From Ustulina deusta (taxonomy: Eukaryota; Ascomycota; Sordariomycetes; Xylariales; Xylariaceae), in contig JAJNNX010000055.1 in assembly GCA_023159155.1 (NCBI GenBank), forward strand, positions 62,001 to 126,000: a DNA stretch of 64,000 nucleotides, given 5' to 3'. This document shows positions 34,269-44,514 of the stretch, piece after piece; the first letter of the stretch is position 1; every line of letters begins with the position of its first letter. The translations under genes were made by a program, and so were the position numbers. The notes below the pieces were generated by a model. The model was not told where the DNA came from and did not search any database. It saw nothing but the letters and a program-made list of their open reading frames with translations.

Positions 34269-36439
34269 TTACAGGAGACTATCCCCATTTGCCTTCTCCC
34301 CAAGGTTTCTGCCCAGTTTCGCCACGAGACTCTTCAATTCATGCACCTCAGATCTCAGCTGTCGTACCTCTAGGACAGCCGCATCATCCTCGACGTTAGC
34401 CTTGCTGTCGCCGACTTTCTTGGCCCAGCCTTCGCCCTCGAAATCGATCTGATCCGTCATCTGTTCCCATTCCTCGACCGTGTCGTCGTCTTCTTCGCCT
34501 CTCTTCCTATTTAGACGCACCTCTTTGGCCATCCGGACTTCATATATGGCGGCACAAAATAGGAGCGGTGAGTAGATTATACTCATGACGATATCGTTGA
34601 GTCGTTCATACTGTTTTTTGGGCAACCACCACTCGAAAGGTATGATGAGAAGAAAGACCTCAATTAAGTTGAAGGGAGCGATAAAGACGTTTTCATCGGG
34701 CGCTCGAACAAACTGCATCGTCCTCTGCGCAAAGAGGGCGAGATACTCGTCGTCAGAGTTGCCATAGATGTCTTCATACGCGCTATTGTACAATGCGATG
34801 AGGACGTTCAAAAGAACGACCTACATGTCACATGTCAGCTACCCGGGTGTGATTGGTGGTATCACCGAAGCTGGTTGTGGTGGGGAAGGGAGCACGTACC
34901 ATGACAACGAAGGTGAAGACATAGTAAAGGATGATGCCAAATGGCGGACTAAACCGCTCGAAACCATTGAAATCCGGGCTCTGCATGATTGCGTTGGCCA
35001 TCGCTTGTAAGATGAATACGGTATCTTCCCCAGCCATGTCATCCGCGTAGTCCATACCGATGAATGCCTGTAGAAAACCAATGATGACAACAAGGAGAAG
35101 AGCAAAGAATATGATGCTCTCCTTCATCATGACTTTCAAGACAACCAACATGGCACCGAAAAAGCGGAAAGAATCGAGATACAGGAGGAGGCGAGCCCAA
35201 AACATGGGGGCCGTGAATGCGAGAAAGTTGTAACTCAACGAATTAAACTTCTCACGCTCCTTGACATGATCTGGCGAGTGAGTCAAGGCCACGAATCGCA
35301 ACGCTAATGAGACCATCAGCAGCGAATACAATGTGCTGTTGAGAGCATTCCAGAAGCCCAGAATGTGATAGCCAGCCTTGTAGAGCTTGGTGAGTTCATC
35401 GAAGATGAAACCGAAGGTGAAAATATAGAGCAGTATTTCGACAAAGTCAAGGTCGCCTGTCGGGTTGATGGTATTGATGGCCCCGGTGTAAAGCGCTAGA
35501 TATACAACGGATATCAGGAGCAGGAAGGCGTTTTGGTAAATCGGTGCGCGCATACGGTCGGGGTCCAGGTGTGGCCAAAAGGACACATTGTCACGGTCCT
35601 TGTAGTCGACGAAGCTCGCGGGGTCGTCTTCATCCTGTACCAGCCAACCTTTCCAGAGATAGCTCAAGCATTTTTGATAGCCCGAGGAACCGATGACGCG
35701 CAAGGCGTGCAGGTCAACGGCTTTCTCAATGGCATTGACCGGAGGAGTAGGCTCTCCATCGATAACAATGGAGTAACGCTTCAGGAGAAGGGAATGGAGC
35801 AGATATGTCATGTCCTCTTCTGTCTCGATGCTATCTCCCCGTCAATGACTACTTTCTCTGATACATGTTGGACGGTGCGATCCCTGGCTCACATGTGTTT
35901 TGCAATGACCTCACAAGCCGTGGCACGGAGTTGGTGTAGACTGGCATCCCAGAGCTCACACTGAGCTTGACGTCGAAACCAGTGCTTCGCAACCAGCAGA
36001 GCGTAGACCACGCAAGACTTGTTCTCGGGCCCGCCGGCCTCCTTCGCAGCGTTGATAACCTTTTGGGTAATAACTTTGCTGTGGGGTTGGGTGACCTGAT
36101 GCTCCTCCAACTCGCAAGGAACGCACTCTTGAACGAGATAGCGTAGCCGGAGAGCGACCTTGGTGACCTCGGGAGCGGGGATGGCAGATTGAATCGGTGG
36201 ATCTCGATGCAGTGGAAGAACTAAGGGGAGCGACCGGGGGACGCCAGTCAGCTAACATAGTCTCTCGGGCGGGACAGGCGAGATGGTGGGTGAGACAGGC
36301 ATTTGTTGATTTGGGTTGGCAGGCAAGATATCTACAACTCACGTCGTCGCTGAGACTGGCGAATGGACCGCTCGTGCTGGCTATCAGTCGTCGTGTGACG
36401 CTCCCAACTGAAGACCCCCCTCCAATTGAAGTCTCCCAT
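34269..36439 (-). CDS. yvc1: Vacuolar TRP-like cation channel Yvc1
   Basis: Four exons, 36439-36343, 36220-35893, 35830-34900 and 34820-34269, sum to 635 residues, all in phase. The start is MGDFNWRGVFSWERH. The soluble N-terminal region has VALRLRYLVQECVP and ALRVIGSSGYQKCLSYLWKGW. Helices follow (FLLLISVVYLALYTG, FGFIFDELTKLYKAGYHILGFWNALN, APMFWARLLLYLDSFRFFG), then a pore region (KESIIFFALLLVVIIGFLQAF to FERFSPPFGIILYY), LLNVLIALYNSAYEDI and an RAPDENVFIAPFNLIEVF segment that are near-identical in layout to yeast Yvc1. The end is an acidic stretch and a coiled coil (LEVRQLRSEVHELKSLVAKL). Yvc1 releases Ca2+ from the vacuole in response to stretch and osmotic shock (family knowledge). Length and motif order are normal for the family. 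Confidence 0.95.
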
Positions 36440-37405
36440 CTTGTTGAGACGTTGCTCCGTTTCCTTCCTGGCCCTGGCCTCGGTCTTGGTCCTGGTGGGC
36501 GGTTGTGGTAAACAAGAGCACGTTCACTGGCCAATTGAGATGCAGAAAACTAAATCGTCGGCTTGCCACACAGGTAATTGATTGTAGCAAGCTGAAAACA
36601 ATAGCGGAGACCCAAAATTACAAGATGTCCTCGCGCTATATCCCCCCCCCGACTCGGTCTGAACAACGGATTAGAGCAGGATACAGGGAATTGGGGGAGG
36701 AGGAGGAGCGATGAAGCTTGGCGATCTGCATGACGTTGTTGAGCTGTGTATCTGGCGCTAACCCCCAACGGGTTTAGACGTATGTGCCTCGAGTCGCACA
36801 TCCATAATGTACATGCACGTTACGCTATGCCTTAGAGAGGTAGGTACATACATGCAGGTAGATGTAGATCTATGTAGTAGGTACAATAGATAGCGTAGAT
36901 CTACCTGATCCGATTCGTTCATATGTCTGCCTACCTCAAGGTATACTGTTACCGAAGTACCTTAAGTTCGGTATCTAACTGTAGTATACATCGACCTACC
37001 TAGGCTGGTATTCACCAAACGCTGGGTTCTTGTGACACTTGTGACACTTGTGCAGTAGATGGACTAATGCCTGTATTCAATATTCTCATACCCTTGCCCT
37101 GTAATACCTATCGGGGAGTTGCAGGTGGGGGTGCAAGACAAATAGCATTGCATTATCCGTGTTCCCAATGATGATGCCAAATCGCATCAAATACCAGTAG
37201 GAATAACGATAAGGTGGAAAGCCCGGTTTAAAAGATCTGTATTGTAGCGCTTTGTGTGTGTGTGTCGGGGGGGTATCATCAAGATAGCTTCCTCTACAGG
37301 ATAGGTATGGTACTGTTATCATCTCTCCATTCGAGAACTCAGCCGCCGAAATATGTGAACGCCTTTTGCCATGCAGTTTCAGCGTGACTGTCCAGAACCA
37401 CGCCA
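36440..37405. other. Spacer with TACCTA cluster
   Basis: About 970 bp between the Yvc1 start and the Rpc31 stop. A TAGGTA/TACCTA cluster occupies about 36835-37010 and a GTGTGT run lies near 37253. A short open frame at 36625-36713 has no support. Confidence 0.5.
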
Positions 37406-38503
37406 CTAGAAATCCATGGCACTAGAGTAGAAGGGTCAGTAACCGTATTCTGTCATTATAGCCCCAATATCGAAAGTTAAACGCGAAAGTTGTGAGAATC
37501 ACTGTTAGTTCGGTTAGGGAGACGTACCTCTCGCCGATGCCATCGTCATCTCCAAAATCGTCATCGTCCCCGTTGTCAAAATACGCTTCGGCGTTGTAGT
37601 CGCCGCCCTCTTCCTCCTCGGCGGTCTCGTAATCGTCATCCTCTACCTCCATCTCCTCTTCGTCCTCCTCGTCGGGTTCGCCGCCATCGCCATCCTCATT
37701 GTCTGCATCCTTTCCGGCACCGTCGATACGAGCCTTTCGCTCTTCCTCGGTCTCGTTCTCCCGACGCTTTTGCGACCGGCCCCAGCCGAATATTTCTTCA
37801 CCGTCGTCGCCATCACCATAAGGGTCGTCATCGCCGTCATCCTCGTCATGAGGCCTCCGTTTCGTGCCTCTATCCGCATTTCCCTTGGTCTGGAAACCAC
37901 CCTTCGGCCCGCTCGTGTCTCTGCCGTCCAACGTGGCCCACAGCTCTTCCGGAAACAATTCCTTGACCCACGGCCGAGCATCCCTCAGTTTAGGCAGGGT
38001 CCGTGTGTCGTCGACGAATCGGTGGCTGTACATGGGCACCGAGAGGAAGGGGTCGACAGTGGCGCGGTTCTTGACGCCGTAGCGCGCATTGATCTGCGAC
38101 TGGCCGTGACGGGGGAGGACGGGATCCTTTGCGGACAGAAACTCGCCGTTGATATGGCGGTGGGTATACAAGGGCGTCTTATTGTATGCACGACGAAAGT
38201 TGACGAAGCGCGCGATAGCGCGCTCCTCGAGAGGGGTCAGATGAGGAGCGACGGGTGGTCTGTAGAATTTCTGTAGGACACCGTGTCAGCGGGTTGCGGA
38301 CGAAGCAGAAGCTTGCGCTCAGCTGCGGAAGAGCGGATGAGCGGATAAGCGGATAAGCGCAAGTATACCGGATATGTCTCCTGGGGTTGATCGTTGACAA
38401 TCAAGCTCGGATCATCACCGCCGGGCATGCCTGGAGGTGCAGGCTTCCCCCGACTGCCACCTCGGCCACCACCACGGCCACCTCTACCACCTCGACCCGA
38501 CAT
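37406..38503 (-). CDS. rpc31: DNA-directed RNA polymerase III subunit Rpc31 (RPC7)
   Basis: Three exons, 38503-38369, 38270-37528 and a 16-nt final exon 37421-37406, give 297 residues in phase. The N-terminus is a Gly/Arg-rich run (MSGRGGRGGRGGGRGG) followed by QETYPKFYRPPVAPHLTPLEERA, a pattern typical of fungal Rpc31. After a middle region (RYGVKNRATVDPFLSVPMYSHRFVDD) the protein becomes strongly acidic: EEDEEEMEVEDDDYETAEEEEGGDY and DNGDDDDFGDDDGIGES. The acidic tail is the classic feature of this subunit, which with Rpc82 and Rpc34 forms the Pol III initiation subcomplex in the nucleus (family knowledge). The tiny last exon (SAMDF then stop) rests on clean splice sites GTACGT...TCTAG. Length is slightly above yeast Rpc31 (251 aa). 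Confidence 0.85.
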
Positions 38504-39573
38504 CTCGGTACATTACCGCTCCGGTTTTCTTTGCGGGCTTCTGAGTATTCGGTAGTGTCGTGGGCTGTGGTGTAGGAAAAGAGAACCGAGACCTAGGTGA
38601 AGAACGTTGACGATAACATGAAGACGACATGCGCGTTGCTTAAATTTTCGCCCGGGGTGTGCGGGGGTTGGCGGGGCGTGGGTGCGGGGCGTTTACCTAC
38701 TGAGGGAGGCACGCTACCTAGAAGTACCCAGCACTGTTGGTGTAGTAGACCTGTACTACCTATACCTCGGGATCCCGTGTACATCTACCTATAAGTGGGT
38801 AGATCCCAGTTCCGGATCATGCGTGTCTAACCCTATTTGGGTTTTGACCAGAATAGGCAAGCTGGACGCATGTGACACCTTCTGCAAGGTACCGTATCGT
38901 GACTTTAGGTATTGTTCCAGTATAATGAGTGAATCAACCCCAGCCCAGCTTTGTACGATCCACATTTGGCAATAGCAAAGTCGTTGTACTTCTCGCGTTC
39001 TAATATCGAGGCAGCGAGAATGGTGTAGCGATGGGCCCGCTATCCCATTCGCAACCCAACAAATTCCTCACTGTTCGGTTCGTGGGGGTGGTGTACTAAT
39101 CTAGAGAGGCATTAGTATCCGCCCAGCATGGTCTTAGGCGCATCTCCATCTTGGACCGAGGTAACCGCGAATGGGATCTATAGACCCGGATCATGGCCCC
39201 GGCGACAGCATTCCTCCGGTGGGGCCCATCGGCTCCATCCATGGCTTACATATGCTGAGTCCGTTCGGGCGCCGGCCTCGCCAGTCCTGGTCGAGGGCCA
39301 TCATCGCCATGGGCTGCACGCTTTGGCCGTCCCGAGGAACTGATCGCCTACGGCGCCGATGTGATCCGTCATTCCGGCTACGCTCCACCCACGGCCAGAT
39401 CCTCGCTACTATAGCGATAATCCTGACTCCCGGGAACGGTATACCAGCGTGGGCTTGATGAGTATAGGTTTATGTGGTCCGAGGAGTACCAAACTCGCAT
39501 GCCCCGTATTCAATCGTAGCAGGTAGGCTCCTTGGATCGTTATGTATCTTTTTCCTCGACGTTTCCCAAAGTT
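38504..39573. other. Spacer upstream of Rpc31, no gene seen
   Basis: The promoter of rpc31 should lie just right of 38503. The open frame at 39171-39400 (start MGSIDPDHGPGDS) sits just before the paralogue fragment and might be part of the same decayed gene, but I cannot align it with the intact copy. Confidence 0.45.
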
Positions 39574-39894
39574 CCAGGAGGTCATACGATTCCGCCGGGC
39601 GGCAACACAGGCGCCTCCCTCATTAATGCAATTCAATGCTTAACCGGGGTCCAGCACGCCACGAGCGATGAAGCCGGGTTCGCCGTGTTTGAGTTCAAGA
39701 GGATCAAGGTAGACGAGTCCTCCTGGTTTAACTTTTTAAAAAGGGATAAATGGTGGGATCTCGAGGGGCGAGATGATAAGCTGGGAGTGCGCTGGAGTGT
39801 GGACGACCCCAAGGTATGGGCAGAATTCAGCCCATGTTTGGAGTTAGCCAACCGAATGCTGAATGCCCTTGTTGATCACGAACATGACTGGTGA
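39574..39894 (+). pseudogene. Fragment of a paralogue of the orphan gene at 6.9-10.2 kb
   Basis: The translation contains RIKVDESSWFNFLKRDKWWD, VRWSVDDPKVWAE and LELANRMLNALVDHEHDW. These align in order with RIEVRSASWLPFFKKNHWFD, SRWSVDDDRIWAH and TEIANRILVALIRDNNTW of the orphan gene. Both copies then reach a 5' splice site after the first two bases of the same Trp codon (TG|GTGAGC here, TG|GTAAGA there), so intron position and phase are conserved. After a possible 3' splice site at about 39960 the frame ends within 30 codons and no later exons are found, so this looks like a truncated relic. Confidence 0.6.
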
Positions 39895-40384
39895 GCCCGT
39901 TCAACGTTGCGTCCCGTATCATAATACAACACAAAGCCACGTGCTGATGAGCAAGCTATAGGGTCGTCTCGACTACTGGTGCAACGTGCGTCATGATCCA
40001 CCTACCCCCAATGCTCGCGTTCTCTTGTCACGAGATGTAGACCAGTTTGTATCCCATCAATAGAATCGATATTCTTTTTTTGATCTTCACCAGTTAGGGG
40101 ACTGGCGAGCTGGGCTTGAGATGTGAAATGGTCGTTCATGGATAACGCCAACTCGTAAATTGCAGGCGTTACTGGAGCGTTAAATGGTGAAATATCAATA
40201 AAAGTAGAGTATTTTATGAGCCTTTTACGTTGTTAATATGGTGATATCGCGCGGTGTCCATTAGGTTGGACAACTTCTCCTCCTCCGTACTCTAACTCAT
40301 CCTCCCAACACGTATCAAGCCCCTTAAGCCCGGACGCCACCAATAGACCAGAAGAACTTGTAAGAAAAGCGTTCCAATTTCATA

Positions 40385-40607
40385 GGGCCGTATTTTGAGA
40401 GAAAAAAAAAAGGTTCGAAAGGGGGAAGGGAAAGGAAAAGATGACTACAACACAACTCGAACTGGAGTTATAAAGGTTACAAAAAAGAATCCAGTGGCTT
40501 AAGGCGAACTCAACATCCACGGACCGGAAAACCCTTGAATGCCTATGACCCTGCCTCTGGCACAAGAGTTTATCCTGCCGACTACTTTACCACTACGCCA
40601 CGAGGGC
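40385..40607 (-). other. tRNA-like segment with A-box, possible SINE relic
   Basis: Read on the minus strand from 40607, the DNA starts GCCCTCG followed by TGGCGTAGTGG, a perfect match to the Pol III A-box consensus TRGYNNARNNG. A weak B-box-like GCATTCAAGG lies about 75 bases further. The spacing and missing arms rule out a working tRNA. The segment runs toward a T-rich end at 40390-40400. A tRNA-derived SINE relic is possible; chance similarity is not excluded. Confidence 0.3.
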
Positions 40608-40621
40608 TATGTGGGAACGTC

Positions 40622-40752
40622 TGTTGAATGACTGCACACTCGTTGACAATTATAACCTTGCCTTGCTACCCTGTACAGTCACTGCCTAGTTAGTGTATTG
40701 ATGTCAGGGACATATATCACACCTACCCTATGGGGGTGGATATATCAGGATC

Positions 40753-40790
<38 letters not shown>

Positions 40791-40924
40791 GTGATGCCGC
40801 CCCCCTAGATATTAGGGAGGGTTCAGGAATCAATTAACTACTCTATTAAGTCCTAAACTACTACCTACCTACTTCCTAACTGCAGATAGGTCTCTTTATT
40901 CACTCTGGAACGCCACTTCTAACA
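40622..40924. repeat. LTR-like 303-bp segment (TGTT...AACA)
   Basis: The segment starts TGTTGAATGA and ends CACTTCTAACA, giving the TG...CA ends and short inverted repeat TGTT/AACA usual for retrotransposon LTRs. It has a TATA-rich core with a long (TA)n run (about 40756-40788). No matching target-site duplication, primer-binding site or gag-pol frame is next to it, so at best it is an old solo LTR. Confidence 0.3.
40756..40788. repeat. (TA)n microsatellite
   Basis: An uninterrupted alternation of T and A of about 33 bases follows a CAGGATCCTG palindrome. Confidence 0.9.
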
Positions 40925-42926
40925 ATTAAAAAGGCCGTTTTTGGTGGCGTGATCGAATATCAACGCAGGTAAATTAGATCAAGACGCTGTGTCTAACCCT
41001 CAGACGAGAGAATACTCTCCGAATTTATACTCACGACTTGACACTAACCCAAAATAACAGCTGTGCTGAGATTCCCATTAACTATCTGGCTCACAACGTG
41101 GCTAGCGAGTAATTCTCACTGTGGTCTGCTTCCTGTTATGTCAACATTTATAGTAGAAAGGCTCCTTTTCATGCCAAATTCATATTTTGGATCAAAACCC
41201 TCCAGATCATGATTAAAACGGCAATTACTGACTTCGGGTGTTGTAGTGGCATCGACTGTCATTTCACGTGAAGGATCTTAGACACCCAGCCTTATGGGTT
41301 TCAAAGATGCCATCTGCGTCGTTTTGGGATGACGCGAAGGTCCCTAGAAGGAGCGACGATGGATTTCATCTTACTCGCATGTTCACATCCACCACACTCA
41401 ACTAAAATCACTTACCAAAACGGAACCCAACAGAAGTCGATAGGACGATAGTATCTCATATTAAGCGACGTGGAAAAATATATGGTTAGGGATTGGGATG
41501 AGAGGAATGCTATGGAACATGTTCCGTCGAGACTTGGGTGAATTCGAAATTATATCACGTGTGCTAGTGAGTAGCCACTGATCTGAACCCTTTTAGTGGC
41601 GAGCGGATAGAAATTGGTGATTTTTCCCGTGCTTTTTCGCAGTGCGATGAAGTCGAATGTGCCCTACAAAGACCCGGATTGGTCTTGCAACTCTTCTGGC
41701 TCGAGGGGAAAAACAAGCTCGTCGGGGAACTTCCCGCCCTTCCATCAGACACGCTGCATTTCCTCTGCCATAGGTATGCATGTTCTCCATACATCCATAC
41801 CCTTCCTGACCTCCTAAGGCCGTTGTTCTGAAGGTATCGTGACAGGCCTGCTCATGTTGGCGGCTTGTCCCATTCAAGCGTCTATGCTAGTGAGGGACAA
41901 TTGTAAGAAGGCTTCACTCAAGGGAAGCCGTATAAGGCCTAGTTAGTGAGCGCTGGTAACGTCGGTGCCAGACGAGGCCGACAATGTTGCGCCCACGTCC
42001 TTCGGCCATGAAGCGGAGGCCATTCCCATACAGCTAGGAAATCCCTTCCGAGGAATCGACAGACACGGATCCTTCGTCACGCAGTTTGATTACCTCAACA
42101 TGGTGGTTGACATTACCAGCCACATTGCGAGAGAGCAGACCGGCATATCTGGTCCGAGGCTTGGCGGAATCCTGAAGTGTGGTTCTGCGCTCTAGGAGGA
42201 TCGGGAAATGCGAAGAAATGGGCTTTGAAATGGCCGTTTCGGGTGCCGGAGTATAGCTTGTCAGATGGGATCTCCGGGCCTCATTGTGAGTGAATTCTGG
42301 GCTTTTCATGTTCTTTCTAGTGGTGCCGAGTTCAAGACTCTAGTATCTGCTGCTCGTGACGGTAGTTTCTAGTTTGTAGCGTTCTCACAGGCCATTGAGA
42401 GATGGAGAGTTTCTCTTAATTCACAAAGGAGAATGAATGACTGACTCGCGACGCTCATAGATGCGATGTGGGTTTGATGGAATACAGTAGTTTCGGACTG
42501 GGTTGGCTGTTGGAGTCTCTTTGCCTGCGAAAAGATGCATTTTCTACCGACAAGTAGATGGCTAATGGAGTGCCTTTTTTTGATCGGATATTTGGACTAT
42601 AAGGAGGTAGGTAATAGAGGAGGGGGAATTGCACACATGGGCAGCATTAAGGACTTACACTATGTAGGTACCTAGGTACCTAGATGTACATATGTACCTA
42701 TAAGTGAAGGTAAGTAAGTCGTACTTACTTATGTATGTTGGCAGGCATCGACGACTAACAGTAACCCCCACATCCCTCTAGGTGCCTACCTAGGTAGGTA
42801 TGTGCCTCTTGCCTCCACCCTATCCTCAGTAAGACTCTTCTTTCGCATCCCAATTCCTCTTCATCTTCAAGATCTTCGCAACCACTACTATCTACCCGCG
42901 GACACCCACAGACAACAATCGGGTGC
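40925..42926. other. Relic-rich spacer upstream of Hsm3-like gene
   Basis: No intact gene. The stretch 41638-41775 (+) reads as coding-like peptide (CDEVECALQRPGLVLQLFW, then LPALPSDTLHFLCH) between a possible 3' and a possible 5' splice site. The stretch 41965-42195 (+) has an open frame with EAEAIPIQLGNPFRGIDRHG. Neither connects to a full gene, so they may be pieces of one decayed gene. A TAGGTA cluster lies at 42665-42800, just upstream of the next start codon. Confidence 0.4.
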
Positions 42927-44171
42927 ATGACCAAATCCCTCACGGACTCCCCCCCACCATCCGTTCTGTCCTATCTCGGTCTCCCTCCCATGGGTCGCAT
43001 AGCCGTTACGATGGACGCCACAGGCGCGAGCTCCGTGTCGCGTGTCGATGATCTCGAGCAGCACCTCGGCCAACTCGCGAGCGACCCGACTCTGCCGACC
43101 GACGACAAGCTGTTCGACCATGTCGAGGTCCAGATAACGGGCACGTAGACTTTCCTAGCCCTTCCCAGCTTTGGCCCTGGACAATCCGTCCATTCTTGCT
43201 GACGCTGTTTCTCTCTAGACGCCAACATCCCCCCGCTCATCCCACGGCTTCTTCCTATCATCACCGACGTATTGCAACGGTACCAACGCGATCCCGTCGT
43301 CCTCTGCAGCTTGGCTACCAAGCTCCTCCGCCCCCTCAGCTTCCACCAGACCATGTCGTTTGCCGCCGAGGAAGCCCTTGTTCAAGCTCTTCGATCCCCG
43401 GCGCCGTCAGCCAACCTCCTCGCCATGACCATTCTCGCCAAGGCATCCAGGTCGCCTAGCGACGCCGCTGTACTCGCTGCCATGAAGGGTGTTGTCACTA
43501 GTTTTGTGACACGATGGCTGAGCGCGCCTGCGGTCGAGGTCGGGGAGAAGGGTACCTCTGTGCTTGGCGATCTGCTCGTGGTCGACTCGCCCGACCCGCC
43601 AATCGAAGGTCTGGGCGAAAGCCATGGGGGCGCCGCACTCGTGGCCCCCAATTCTCCGGGGCAAGGATTCATGTGGAGAAGGATATTTAATGACCGTGAC
43701 GTGTACGGGCTTATTCTCTCTTCATGCAGCCATGGTCCACACCAGAGCGCCGAAGGTGGACTGACGCCCCAGCAGCTGTCTCTTGCCCAGGGCCGTCTGC
43801 TCTGTCTCCTCCCTCGCCTTTCAGCCTGCAACCTCGGTGTTATAGCCAGAACCAACTTTCCGGACCTCCACCAGCGATATATAAACTCCGAAACCCCCGG
43901 CGGACTGCTGTACTTCGCAGCTCTCCACATGATCGATAAGGAGGATATATTGATGCACTTAAGCCTGATCGACTTTTTCGAGAGGTTGCTCAGCATCCAA
44001 CGAATCACACCTACCTCAACGTTCAAGATGGACATTCTGCGGAAGCTTTACCGAGAGGTGGCCGAGCAAGACGACACGTTCGACAACGTCATCCGAAGTC
44101 TACCCGACCGCACAATACCGGAGGAGGCGGATGCGCTAAGACGATTCATTCATGACGTTACGACCGACTAA
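42927..44171 (+). CDS. hsm3: Hsm3-like proteasome assembly chaperone (PSMD5-like)
   Basis: Exon 1 (42927-43140) and exon 2 (43219-44171) sum to 388 residues. The only junction that keeps both frames is a GC-AG intron (GCACGT...CTCTAG, 78 nt). The product is an all-helical, HEAT/ARM-like protein: LQRYQRDPVVLCSLATKLL, ALVQALRSPAPSANLLAMTIL, LLCLLPRLSACNLGVIARTN and LLYFAALHMIDKEDILMHLSL. This layout and the end FKMDILRKLYREVAEQDDTF match fungal proteins called DNA mismatch repair protein Hsm3. In yeast Hsm3 acts mainly as a chaperone for the proteasome base ring through the Rpt1 subunit (family knowledge). I am sure of the helical-repeat nature, less so of the orthology. An unseen GT-AG alternative for the intron cannot be excluded. 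Confidence 0.6.
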
Positions 44172-44514
44172 AACCGTGACTTGTGTAGAAAGATGATATC
44201 TTTCTGCCCATACTCTGAATTGGATGACGAGATGCGATCCTAGATATCCCAGACCGGCATGGTTAGGATACTGTTAGAGTCGGTTTCTGGTTTGGCCCAG
44301 ATCCTTCATCATGAGAAGCCATTATCAGTTACACGTCTGTTAGATGTGCGTATTAAATGACCTTGTCCCAGGAAACCTACAAGCTCATACCCAAGTCGCC
44401 TTTTGATTAACCGTCACCAGCGTGATCTATTCTAGTTTTGGGTCTCTGAAGCTATTTCCTAATTCTAGGTCCTCTCACACAGGCGTAGGCGGTAGGCCAC
44501 TCGATGGGCCGTGA
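44172..44514. other. Convergent spacer
   Basis: About 340 bp between two stop codons; no gene or repeat seen. Confidence 0.6.
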
